Source: a virus. From it: DNA of 20,801 nucleotides. The position numbers were made by a program, and so were the translations under genes. The stretch's first letter is position 1; every line of letters begins with the position of its first letter. The notes beneath the pieces are model-generated. The model worked only from the letters and a program-made list of their open reading frames with translations, was not told where the DNA came from and did not search any database. This document shows, piece after piece, positions 6,078 through 13,071 of this stretch. The stretch spans positions 1 through 20,801 of IMG/VR virus record IMGVR_UViG_3300023093_000009; one strand, given 5' to 3'.

Positions 6078-7457
6078 ATGACTGACACCACCCCGCAGAT
6101 CGGATCCACCATCCGGATCCCGATCGCCGAGCTCACCGTCGACGCGAACATCAGGAAAGTGACCAAGGTCCCGACCTCGTTCGCATCCTCCGTCAAACAG
6201 CACGGCGTGATGGTCCCCGTCGAGGCCTACCAGGTCGACGGCACCTGGCACCTCGGCGACGGCCAGCTCCGCTACCTCGCCTCACTCGACGCCGGCCTCC
6301 TCGACATCCCCGCGATAGTCACAGACCCCGCGCTCGCCGAGTCCACCCGACTTCTCCGCCAGCTGATCCTCAACGAGCACCGCACCGAGATCTCCGACGC
6401 CGATCGCGCCGGCACCTACCAGACCCTCTTCGACCTCGGCGTCTCCGCCGACCAGATCGCCCGGAAGGCCAACAAGCCGAAGAGGACCGTCGAGCGGGCA
6501 CTCGCCGTCACGGGATCTGCAAGTGGCGCGGCATCGCTCGAGCAGGGAGTGACGCTAGATCAGGCCGCCGAGATCCTCGAGTTCGAGGACGACCCGGAGA
6601 TCACCGCGGCGCTCACCGAAGTCGCGGCCACCCAACCGGAGAAGCTGCAGCACCACATCGCCACCGCGCGACAGGCGCGTGAAGAGGCAGCTCGCCGAGC
6701 CGAGACTGTCGCCGAGGTCGAGCTGCGCGGCATCACCGTCGTCGAACCCGGCGACCACATGAAGGGCGCCGTCCGCCTCGACCATGTCTACACCGACGCG
6801 AAGCTCAAGAACCTCGCGGCCGAGGACGACCTCAAAGGTCACGTAATCGCACTCCTGAACCGCATCTACGGCTGGATCAACGAAGAGTGGCGGCCGAAGT
6901 TCGTCCCCGAGTACTTCGTCAATCCGGTACCCGACGGATTCTTCGTCAAGACCACCGCGGCGGAGAAGGCCCCACTCACCGAAGACGAGCTCGCCGCCCG
7001 CCGCGAGGTACGCGAGAACAACAAAGCCTGGCCGCTCGCCACCACCGTCCGCCAGACGTGGATCACGGACACGCTCCTGCAAGGCAAACTCCCCAGCGAC
7101 GTCACCGTGTTCCTAGCCACCAGCCTGTGCGGCGAGCACCCGAAGACCGGCCAGAGCAACGGACGCGAGCTCGCGTCCAAGTGGCTCAACCTCGGCGACC
7201 CGACTCAGACTTCCTACACCCGCGCCGAGCCCATCGCGCTCGAGCTCGCAGACCAGCCACAGCGCGCCGAACTCATCGCGCTCGCCGTTGCCGTCGGGCG
7301 CGCCGAGGCCGCCATCCACGGCAAGGAAGGGTGGCGGGTTCACTACAGCGAGCTCAGGAGGCTCGCGACCTACCTGCGCCAACTCGAGGCCTGGGGCTAC
7401 GGCCTCGCACCCATCGAAGAGCAGCTCATCACCAAAGCCGAGGAGGCGGCCAAGTGA
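6078..7457 (+). CDS. ParB-like nuclease/CTPase-fold protein, 459 aa
   Basis: ATG 6078 follows GAAAGG (6063-6068) with a suitable spacing. Residues about 10-100 form a ParB/sulfiredoxin-type domain (RIPIAELTVDANIRK, SVKQHGVMVPVEAY) with the hallmark loop GDGQLRY at 60-66. Residues about 104-145 (ILNEHRTEISDADRAGTYQT, then GVSADQIARKANKPKRTVER) look like the adjoining HTH. Residues 150-215 are helical and charged; the remaining about 240 residues are unlike chromosomal ParB and contain aromatic-rich segments (YGWINEEWRPKF). No ParA and no obvious centromere repeats accompany it, so plasmid-style partition is unlikely. Phage ParB-domain proteins of this type may act as nucleases or transcription factors. 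Domain call firm, role open. Confidence 0.82.
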   Translation: MTDTTPQIGSTIRIPIAELTVDANIRKVTKVPTSFASSVKQHGVMVPVEAYQVDGTWHLGDGQLRYLASLDAGLLDIPAIVTDPALAESTRLLRQLILNEHRTEISDADRAGTYQTLFDLGVSADQIARKANKPKRTVERALAVTGSASGAASLEQGVTLDQAAEILEFEDDPEITAALTEVAATQPEKLQHHIATARQAREEAARRAETVAEVELRGITVVEPGDHMKGAVRLDHVYTDAKLKNLAAEDDLKGHVIALLNRIYGWINEEWRPKFVPEYFVNPVPDGFFVKTTAAEKAPLTEDELAARREVRENNKAWPLATTVRQTWITDTLLQGKLPSDVTVFLATSLCGEHPKTGQSNGRELASKWLNLGDPTQTSYTRAEPIALELADQPQRAELIALAVAVGRAEAAIHGKEGWRVHYSELRRLATYLRQLEAWGYGLAPIEEQLITKAEEAAK

Positions 7458-7915
7458 GCCCGCGCACCGTCACCCTCATGGACAAGCTCCTCCTGACCGA
7501 CATCGTCGCGAAGCCCGAGCTGCTCCGCACCCGTCCGGTCCAGGCGCGATCGCTGCGCCAGCTGCAGACGATCGTCACCGCAGCCCGCCACGTCCTTCGC
7601 GAAGTCGGCCGCGACGAGCTGACCACCGCCATGGTCGCCGATCGCGCCGGCGTCTCGATCGGAACCTTCTACCGGTACTACGACGACCGCGGCCCGCTCC
7701 TCGACGAGATCCTCACCATCACCACCGTCGACCAGGTGCGCGCCCTCCCGCGAGGAAGCGTGCTGCTCTGCGCCGTCAACGAGGTGTTCTGGCTCGCGCC
7801 GGGTGAGGGCAAGCGCACCTGGTACGCCGCCGGCTACACGGCCGACTCCACCTGGACCGACGAGACCGTGCTCGACTGGGTGCCGCTGCGTCTTCTCCAC
7901 CGAGGTGATCGGTGA
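7454..7915 (+). CDS. TetR-type HTH protein with short C-terminal part
   Basis: GTG 7454 overlaps the ParB-like stop (GTGA); 153 residues. Residues about 33-82 are a TetR N-terminal DNA-binding domain: LQTIVTAARHVLREVGRDEL, TTAMVADRAGVSIGTFYRYY, then DDRGPLLDEIL. Classical TetR regulators are about 190-220 residues with a helical ligand-binding domain; here only about 70 residues follow, rich in Trp and Tyr (TWYAAGYTADSTWTDE), and they look like a different small domain. This is an atypical regulator or DNA-binding protein coupled to the ParB-domain gene. It ends 16 bases from the end of a gene on the other strand. Confidence 0.78.
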   Translation: MSPRTVTLMDKLLLTDIVAKPELLRTRPVQARSLRQLQTIVTAARHVLREVGRDELTTAMVADRAGVSIGTFYRYYDDRGPLLDEILTITTVDQVRALPRGSVLLCAVNEVFWLAPGEGKRTWYAAGYTADSTWTDETVLDWVPLRLLHRGDR

Positions 7916-7939
7916 TGGTCTGCTGCCGGTCTCACTCGG
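7900..7939. terminator. Hairpin spanning the convergent gene ends
   Basis: CCGAG(G)TGA at 7900-7908 pairs with TCACTCGG at 7932-7939, an 8-bp stem with one bulged G; an inner CGG/CCG can extend it. It covers the stops of both convergent genes (TetR-like at 7913-7915, opposite-strand gene at 7932-7934). There is no clear T-run on either side, so this is at best a weak bidirectional terminator or mRNA 3' end. Confidence 0.3.
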
Positions 7940-8453
7940 CCTCGTCCTCCGCCTCCTGTGCCTTCATCGCGGCCAGCGCAGTTGCGTACGTGCTCTCTAC
8001 CGCTAGCGGAGAGATCTCGCCGCGATACCAGGCGGACGCCGCCATCCCAGCTGCGACTAACTGCTGGGTTGCCGGCCCGACGCCCATTCCTGTGCTGGGG
8101 AGACTCACGCGAAAGACGCGGGGGATTGCCATTTCGTCGCCGACGACCCACATCTCGAGCTCCCCGATGTGCCTGCTGAAATCAACTAGACGCCTTGTGC
8201 TCGCGGCCTTATCAATCGCTTTCTCCGTCAAGTACGCGCCCAGGGATGCCTCAATTTCGACGATCAGTCGCCGAATCTCCGACCGTCGAAGTTCAGCGGC
8301 ACGTGTCTTCCGCTCTTCCCTCTCCCGCAGCCATGGAGCCAGCACCGTGCCCGCAATCGATCCCACCAACGCGATCACCGACACGGCGATCGCGACCCAG
8401 GAGGTGTCAGCCGGTGCATCCTTCACCGCGCTCGCGGCTGCGATCAGAATCAT
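7932..8453 (-). CDS. Single-span membrane protein with helical cytoplasmic domain (moron, gene 2)
   Basis: Reads leftward from ATG at 8451-8453; 173 residues. The N-terminus is short, then comes one hydrophobic span at about 19-41 (WVAIAVSVIALVGSIAGTVL), followed at once by a strongly charged helix (WLREREERKTRAAELRRSEI) that places the C-terminus in the cytoplasm and resembles a coiled coil. The remainder (VDFSRHIGELEMWVVGDEMA, QQLVAAGMAASAWYRGEI) is helical with an acidic tail. No known domain is recognised. The start codon has no Shine-Dalgarno but directly follows a 16-bp sequence shared with the gene at 8506-9120. It lies antisense between two rightward operons, as expected of a prophage-expressed accessory gene. 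Superinfection exclusion or defence is possible, unproven. Confidence 0.8.
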   Translation of the reverse strand: MILIAAASAVKDAPADTSWVAIAVSVIALVGSIAGTVLAPWLREREERKTRAAELRRSEIRRLIVEIEASLGAYLTEKAIDKAASTRRLVDFSRHIGELEMWVVGDEMAIPRVFRVSLPSTGMGVGPATQQLVAAGMAASAWYRGEISPLAVESTYATALAAMKAQEAEDEAE

Positions 8454-8466
8454 GCCCGCAGCCTAC
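8451..8466 (-). promoter_or_regulatory. Putative leaderless promoter, copy 2
   Basis: On the minus strand the sequence is GTAGGCTGCGGGCATG. TAGGCT fits the actinobacterial -10 pattern TANNNT, and exactly six bases separate it from the ATG, so transcription would begin at the A of the start codon. No Shine-Dalgarno and no clear -35 box is visible. The same 16 bp precede the gene at 8506-9120. The rest of the 52-base gap between the two leftward genes holds nothing else I can name. Confidence 0.55.
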
Positions 8467-8505
8467 CGAGGAGCGCATGGGTGCTCCCACGGTCCCCGTC
8501 GTCCC

Positions 8506-9120
8506 TCATCCGACCGTCGGCGCAGGCGGATTCGCCTTCTGCCATGTCTCAGCCAGAGCACGCAGGGGCAAATCCGACGCCGGAAGTCGGAGCTCTTGGT
8601 GCCTCCGTTCGCCGGTGATGGTAGTGAACGAGACCTTCGCACGATCGCGACCAGGGCTCTCAGTGCCGTATCGCCAAACAAAACTCGTCACCTCGTAATC
8701 CGCGGTCACGCTCACCGGATTCCGCCGCTCAACGTGAACGAGCTTCTGTTCACCCGGATCGACAATCTCCCACTTCAGAGGTTTGGACTCGTCGGTCATG
8801 AACACGGTCCAAAGCGGATCGGCTTCGAAGGTCAGCACGACATCCGTCGCCCGGGTCTCACCCACGTTCGTCAACATGAGCTGCACGTTGAAGATGGTGC
8901 TCGCGGGTGGGTCTGCCGGGTATTCCAAGGTCCAATACGCGTCCCGGTAAGCGCGCACATCGCTCCGCGCTTGTCGCGACTCCAGCCACGACAGACCAGC
9001 AAACACAAGTGCGACGACCGCGATCACAGTCGTGATGACGTAGCCGGCTATCGCCCACCCAGTGCCGTCCGTCTCACCCGCCGGCTTAGCGGCAAGGAGT
9101 AACCACATGCTCTCAACCAT
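8506..9120 (-). CDS. Single-span membrane protein with beta-rich cytoplasmic domain (moron, gene 1)
   Basis: Reads leftward from ATG at 9118-9120 (a second Met is five codons in); 204 residues. One hydrophobic span at about 22-44 (WAIAGYVITTVIAVVALVFA) is followed by LSWLESRQARSDVR, so the C-terminus should be cytoplasmic. The rest alternates like a beta-sandwich: FNVQLMLTNVGETRATDVVL, then KPLKWEIVDPGEQKLVHVE, then VSFTTITGERRHQ, ending in a short helix. The L.N.GE..A.DV pattern is seen in membrane-anchored Ig-like domains of unknown role. The gene has its own leaderless-type start element and opens the two-gene antisense cassette. Function unknown; a lysogen-expressed protective protein is the leading guess. 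Confidence 0.8.
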   Translation of the reverse strand: MVESMWLLLAAKPAGETDGTGWAIAGYVITTVIAVVALVFAGLSWLESRQARSDVRAYRDAYWTLEYPADPPASTIFNVQLMLTNVGETRATDVVLTFEADPLWTVFMTDESKPLKWEIVDPGEQKLVHVERRNPVSVTADYEVTSFVWRYGTESPGRDRAKVSFTTITGERRHQELRLPASDLPLRALAETWQKANPPAPTVG

Positions 9121-9133
9121 GCCCGCAGCCTAC
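9118..9133 (-). promoter_or_regulatory. Putative leaderless promoter, copy 1
   Basis: Minus-strand GTAGGCTGCGGGCATG, identical over 16 bp to the element at 8451-8466. The next seven bases upstream match at five positions. TAGGCT fits TANNNT and the ATG follows after six bases. The element sits in the 30-base space between this leftward start and the rightward ATG at 9151, so the two transcription units are divergent and very close. Confidence 0.58.
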
Positions 9134-9150
9134 AGAGCAGGAAACGAACA

Positions 9151-9876
9151 ATGATCGCAACTCTCGTCCTGGCAGTCATCGCGCTCGCCGCGCTCACGCT
9201 CACCGTCATGGCGTGGCCTGGCATCAGCCGTCGTCGCCGGTGGGACCGACTGTGGAAGGAGTGGGCCCGCTTCGACTTACCTGCGGCGATGGCGCGCGGC
9301 CTCGCCGGGATCGGAACCGCCGCGGCCGCGACTGCACCCGCCTTCGCCCGCTTCGGCCAACTCATCGGCGAGATGAACATCGAAGTGGCGCGACTGACGG
9401 AGGGCACCAGTTTTCTCGCCGGTGAGCTCGGCGTCTGGCAACTACCGAAGCCCAATCCGACCAAGCGACCCGTGACCACGGCGCGCGAGCTTTTCGACCG
9501 GATCGAAGCGATCCGAAGCCGAGCGGCGCGCAGACAAACGCGAGGGCAGAACTTTCCCGAGCGACGGATCGATCTCGGCGAGAACATCCTCGGGATCCTG
9601 CGCGGCTCGGAGCCGACATCGCTCACCGACATCTTCGACCGCCCCACGCTGATGGGCATCCCGATCAACACCGCCTGGTTCGTTCCGCGCCACTCCATGC
9701 TCCAGACGGCGTCCGGAATCACCATCCACCCGCTCACCATGATCACCCTCACCTCGCAGAACCACCTCGAGGAACTCGAGCGCACCATCGCCGAGCTGCA
9801 CCGTCAGGCCAACACCGCCTTCGCCGAAGCCCACTACCACCTGGCCATCGACATGGAAGAGATCTACCAGCAGTGA
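9151..9876 (+). CDS. Membrane-anchored protein of unknown function, 241 aa
   Basis: ATG 9151 follows AGGAAA (9139-9144), a good ribosome site. The 241 residues begin with a hydrophobic anchor at about 2-22 (ATLVLAVIALAALTLTVMAW), then a basic cluster SRRRRW that keeps the rest in the cytoplasm. A helical Ala-rich region (about 45-85) is followed by a mixed domain (GVWQLPKPNPTKRPVTTARE, RIDLGENILGIL) and a C-terminal helix (HLEELERTIAELHRQANTAF). I do not recognise the family. It resumes the rightward direction after the antisense pair and is coupled to the next gene by a GTGA overlap. Confidence 0.78.
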   Translation: MIATLVLAVIALAALTLTVMAWPGISRRRRWDRLWKEWARFDLPAAMARGLAGIGTAAAATAPAFARFGQLIGEMNIEVARLTEGTSFLAGELGVWQLPKPNPTKRPVTTARELFDRIEAIRSRAARRQTRGQNFPERRIDLGENILGILRGSEPTSLTDIFDRPTLMGIPINTAWFVPRHSMLQTASGITIHPLTMITLTSQNHLEELERTIAELHRQANTAFAEAHYHLAIDMEEIYQQ

Positions 9877-10745
9877 GCAAATACCCTCCCGGCACCGAGC
9901 CGACCACCGACCCCTACTGCCAAGCCCTCGGCTGCGCCACGAAATCCACCGCGCTCGCCGCGAGGGAGATCGGGCCGGTCATGCCGCGACGTGCCATCCA
10001 GGGGACCGACCTCTGCTCGTACCACCACGAGCAATTCCGCCGGCTCCTCGGCGACCTCGTCGTGATCCTCGGCGACCTGCAGGACAAGGCCTACGCGAAG
10101 ACGAAGACCGGCGACGCAGCGTCCGACCGGAACTCGGCCGGCGCGAAGGACTACGGCTTCTCCTGGAACGTGAAAGCCGTCGAAGTGATCGCCGAAGTCA
10201 CCGAGTGGGTCGAGTACCTGGTCGACATCGTCACGAAGTACAAGCCCGTCCCGGCACCGCTCATCCGTCCCGAGGTGAAGCACACCGCCGAGTGGGTCGA
10301 CGGCGTGAGAGTGCTCCGCTGGTCCTGGCGCACCGTCGTCGTCCCGTACACGCACGGCCTCGAGCGGGCGAAGGGCGTCCGCCTGCAGCTGGCGATCCTC
10401 TGGCAGCATCACGCCGACTGGCTGTCCTGGTACCCGACCGTCGGCCGGTCTCTCCTCGTCGACGCGTTCACCCACTGGCATGCCGGCCGGGCAGCGATGC
10501 TCTCCGGATCCGTGAAGGTCCTCCGCCTGCAGAACGCGAAATGCCAAGAAATCGTTGGCGAAAGCGACCTCGGCCCGCTCGTCTGCGGCGCACCCCTGTA
10601 CGCCACGCTCCAACCGCGCGACGCCGACGACAAACCGCTGCCCGGCTTCACCAGCTCCAAGATCATCTGCTCCACCAACCCGCGCCACGTCCAGCTGCCC
10701 CGCGAGCGATGGAGGGAGTTCGCCGATGCAGCCGCCCGCGGATGA
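9873..10745 (+). CDS. Two-zinc-site actinophage protein, 290 aa
   Basis: GTG 9873 overlaps the previous stop (GTGA). The N-terminus has C16, C21, C48 and H51/H52 (DLCSYHH), and the C-terminus has C224, C238 and C266 (KCQEI, LVCG, IICS); both look like structural zinc sites. The central part is helical (FRRLLGDLVVILGDLQDKAY, LQLAILWQHHADWLSWYP). Long proteins of this layout, with an N-terminal Cys/His cluster, central helices and a C-terminal ribbon, occur widely in actinobacteriophages without known function. Identification rests on general resemblance. The end overlaps the next gene by 20 bases. Confidence 0.75.
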   Translation: MSKYPPGTEPTTDPYCQALGCATKSTALAAREIGPVMPRRAIQGTDLCSYHHEQFRRLLGDLVVILGDLQDKAYAKTKTGDAASDRNSAGAKDYGFSWNVKAVEVIAEVTEWVEYLVDIVTKYKPVPAPLIRPEVKHTAEWVDGVRVLRWSWRTVVVPYTHGLERAKGVRLQLAILWQHHADWLSWYPTVGRSLLVDAFTHWHAGRAAMLSGSVKVLRLQNAKCQEIVGESDLGPLVCGAPLYATLQPRDADDKPLPGFTSSKIICSTNPRHVQLPRERWREFADAAARG

Positions 10746-10938
10746 CCCCACCGGCGGCAACAACCACTGGGTGTACCTCGACATCGTCTGCGAGCTGCTC
10801 GACGTCGGCGACAAACAGGCGCTGAAGATCGCGAGAGCCGAGGGCTGGCGCACCGCCCGAGACCTACGAGAGCGCCGCCGCCAGTACCACTTCGGCGACG
10901 TCCTCCGCACCTACCACCAACGAAAGGCCCAACCATGA
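10726..10938 (+). CDS. Small HTH-like protein, 70 aa
   Basis: ATG 10726 is preceded by GGAGGGAG (10711-10718) at a spacing of seven bases, a strong site lying inside the upstream gene, so this start is preferred over longer readings from 10555. The 70 residues contain a helical pattern resembling an HTH (VCELLDVGDKQALKIARAEG, then WRTARDLRERRRQY) followed by the motif FGDVLRTY. A DNA-binding or Xis-like role is possible but weakly supported. It overlaps the next ATG in ATGA form. Confidence 0.72.
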   Translation: MQPPADDPTGGNNHWVYLDIVCELLDVGDKQALKIARAEGWRTARDLRERRRQYHFGDVLRTYHQRKAQP

Positions 10939-11540
10939 CCACGCCAACACCGCTCCGCACCAACGACCTCACCGAGATCGCCGACCTCATGAACACCCAC
11001 CCTGCGCTGAAAGCCGTCGTCATCGGCCACAGCCGTGCCGGTGCGGCCGAGCTCTACGAAGAGATCGCGCAGGCCATCACCAACCACATCAACACCGACG
11101 TCGCACAGCTGACGAAAATCAACGGCGGCGAGAGCCTGCGCCTGACCAACGAAGCCACCCTGATATTCGCCTCCGCCGCGGAACTCCGACAAGGCCGCGC
11201 CTTCGACCTCGTCATCATCCGCGACAACGCCCCGAAACTCCTCGACCTCATCGAGGAAGCAAGCCCCACCCTCGCCACCACCGGCGGGCAGATCCTCCTC
11301 GTCGAACCCGCCGACGCCGAGACCGAGACGAAAGTCCCCGCGCTCGCCGTGGCTGAGTCGATCGTCGTCCGCAACGACGCCGTGTACTTCAACGGCGAAC
11401 CACTGCCGTACTACCTCGTCGACAGCGGCATCGAAGTGCATCTCGACAAGCACGGATTCTCCACGATCACGCTCACCTTCCCCGCGAACCACGTCGACGT
11501 CGACTTCGACAGCCCCTTCGCCCCCGCACCGCAGCAGTAA
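10935..11540 (+). CDS. Terminase/RecA-like fold without a P-loop, unknown function
   Basis: ATG 10935 follows the leader CGAAAGGCCCAACC; 201 residues. Segments follow the strand order of a terminase-type ATPase core: LKAVVIGHSRAGAAELYEEI (strand plus helix), SLRLTNEATLIFASAAE, GRAFDLVIIRDNAPKLLDLI at the place of Walker B, and LATTGGQILLVEP. There is no GKT/GKS loop, and the Walker B acid pair is RDN instead of DE, so ATP hydrolysis is unlikely. The C-terminal part (YYLVDSGIEVHLDKHGFS, TITLTFPANHVDVD) is beta-rich. The fold suggestion is mine from sequence pattern only; the gene may be a degenerate ATPase or an unrelated Rossmann-like protein. Confidence 0.72.
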   Translation: MTTPTPLRTNDLTEIADLMNTHPALKAVVIGHSRAGAAELYEEIAQAITNHINTDVAQLTKINGGESLRLTNEATLIFASAAELRQGRAFDLVIIRDNAPKLLDLIEEASPTLATTGGQILLVEPADAETETKVPALAVAESIVVRNDAVYFNGEPLPYYLVDSGIEVHLDKHGFSTITLTFPANHVDVDFDSPFAPAPQQ

Positions 11541-11565
11541 CCAATCCGACCCGAAAGGCACCACC

Positions 11566-12051
11566 ATGACCACCGATCAGCGCCCCGAGATCCTCCGGCG
11601 CAACATGGAAAACCTCAACCAGGCCGGCGAACTCGCCACCGACCTCGTCACCGCGATGCACGCCAACGACGGCGCCGCAGCGAAGACAGCCACAGAGACC
11701 TTCCTCGCCTTCATCCGCGGCCTAGACAAAGACGCCAGCGAGCAGCTCACCCTCAACACCAGCTCATCGATGGTCCAGTACAGGGTGCACGCCGCCCGCA
11801 CCCAACGAGACCACCACTTCATGGCCGACCTCGACCCGCTCACCGTCGCCAGCGCCATCCTCGACCACGACGTCCAAGACACCAGCACCGCAGCCTTCCA
11901 TAGCTTCGTCGCCGAAGCCGTCGAGAGCGGCCTCGCCAGCGTCATCACCACCGTCCGACAGCTTCCACCCTTCGCCAGCGAGCAGATGCTCCTCCACCTC
12001 ATCGCCACCCACATGATCACCGCCGAAGAGGGCAGCGACAGCAATGACTGA
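11566..12051 (+). CDS. Hypothetical helical protein, 161 aa
   Basis: ATG 11566 follows CCGAAAGGCACCACC, the same type of leader as the genes at 6078 and 10935. The product is helical throughout (NMENLNQAGELATDLVTAMH, AATETFLAFIRGLDKDASEQ, HLIATHMITAEEG), without cysteines or membrane spans. I do not recognise the family. Its last eight bases (ATGACTGA) contain the start of the next gene, a nucleotide-metabolism enzyme, so the two are probably co-translated. Confidence 0.78.
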   Translation: MTTDQRPEILRRNMENLNQAGELATDLVTAMHANDGAAAKTATETFLAFIRGLDKDASEQLTLNTSSSMVQYRVHAARTQRDHHFMADLDPLTVASAILDHDVQDTSTAAFHSFVAEAVESGLASVITTVRQLPPFASEQMLLHLIATHMITAEEGSDSND

Positions 12052-12772
12052 CCTCGCCGCCCTCGCCGAGGCCATCCGGCGCGAGTATCAGCCTGGACTC
12101 ATGGACGTCCCCTCCGATCTCGGAACCAAAGCCGTTGTCCTCCGCGCACTAGCCGACACGATCGACACCCTCGCGGTAACCGAGCACCCCCACGAGGTGT
12201 TCGCCATTACGGCGGCGCACCTTGCCCGACAGCGCGAGTTCAGCCAGAACACGTTCGGCCCGGGACCGCGCCTTGCCGGCGTCCTGGACCACATCCGCAA
12301 GGAGCTGGCCGAGGTCGAGGCCGAGCCGCAGGACATAACCGAGTGGGCCGACGTCGTGATCCTGGCCTTCGACGGCGCCCTGCGACAGGGCCACGACCCT
12401 CAAGCAATACTCGACGCCATCCTGGCGAAGCAGACCCGCAACGAGAGCCGCGCGTGGCCGGACTGGCGCACCCAGCCGAGCGACCGTGCAATCGAGCACA
12501 TCCGCATCGAAACCGACCTGACCAACACACTCAGCGAGAACACCACCGCGCTCGCCGAGGAGCAGCCAGACAACCGCGAAGAGCACTGGCTATCCGACGT
12601 AAGCGACGACCGCACCGGCCGACCCGCCGACTGGCGATGGGTCGCAACCTGCAGCTGCTCCAACCCCGACACCAGCGGCGACGGCCTCACCACCTTCCGA
12701 GGCACCAGCATCCCCGACGCCGTCAACCAATGGCACGAACACGCACTAGCGAAAGAGAGCACCCATCGATGA
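12044..12772 (+). CDS. DUF550/MazZ-like dNTP diphosphohydrolase with extra C-terminal domain
   Basis: The 242-residue protein contains at about 59-140 a clear DUF550 (MazG-superfamily) domain: HLARQREFSQNTFGPGPR, GVLDHIRKELAEVEAEP, DITEWADVVILAFDGALRQG, then RAWPDWRT. The metal-binding acids of the all-alpha NTP pyrophosphatase fold are present: E87, E90 and E100, D103 (ExxE and ExxD). Related phage enzymes hydrolyse dATP/dGTP-type nucleotides to the monophosphate and pyrophosphate; MazZ of cyanophage S-2L does so in the 2-aminoadenine pathway. Residues 185-240 form a second small domain with CSC and a DAVNQWHEH ending, function unknown. No PurZ is in the window, so a role in base replacement cannot be claimed; nucleotide-pool control is the safer reading. 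Confidence 0.82.
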   Translation: MTDLAALAEAIRREYQPGLMDVPSDLGTKAVVLRALADTIDTLAVTEHPHEVFAITAAHLARQREFSQNTFGPGPRLAGVLDHIRKELAEVEAEPQDITEWADVVILAFDGALRQGHDPQAILDAILAKQTRNESRAWPDWRTQPSDRAIEHIRIETDLTNTLSENTTALAEEQPDNREEHWLSDVSDDRTGRPADWRWVATCSCSNPDTSGDGLTTFRGTSIPDAVNQWHEHALAKESTHR

Positions 12773-13071
12773 CCTTCCTCCTCGTCCTCGGCTTCATCAT
12801 CCTGATCCTCATCGGCATCGCCATCGTCGCCTGGCCCATGATCGTGTGGCTCGGCATCGGAGACGACCGCAACTGGACACTCCGAACCAAGATCCTCCAC
12901 ACCATCGGCGCAGTCCTCGCGCTCGCCGCACTCGTCAGCTTCATCATCACCATCGTGCCGAGCTCCAATGGATCAGAACACTGCGGACCCGGAACCCGCT
13001 ACGTCTCCGAAAGCCACTACAACCCCGCCACGAAGAGCACCATTAGGGAGTGGGAGTGCATAGCCGAGTGA
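12769..13071 (+). CDS. Two-span membrane protein with small external Cys domain, 100 aa
   Basis: ATG 12769 overlaps the previous stop (ATGA). The 100 residues have a first span at about 2-29 (LLVLGFIILILIGIAIVAWP), a short loop with basic residues (TLRTK), a second span at about 43-63, and a 35-residue tail with C72 and C97 (SEHCGPGTRYVSESHYN, REWECIAE). The tail is probably outside the cell and may hold a disulfide, since the two cysteines sit at its ends. Function unknown. It is the last gene before the terminator at 13197, so it closes the early/middle block. Confidence 0.75.
   Translation: MTFLLVLGFIILILIGIAIVAWPMIVWLGIGDDRNWTLRTKILHTIGAVLALAALVSFIITIVPSSNGSEHCGPGTRYVSESHYNPATKSTIREWECIAE

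Noticed and set aside
7912-9102. A 396-codon rightward open frame across the antisense pair
   Set aside because: It runs opposite to two genes with clear membrane spans and clean domain-like sequence. Its own translation is Ser/Arg/Ala-rich without domain pattern, and its start lacks a convincing ribosome site.
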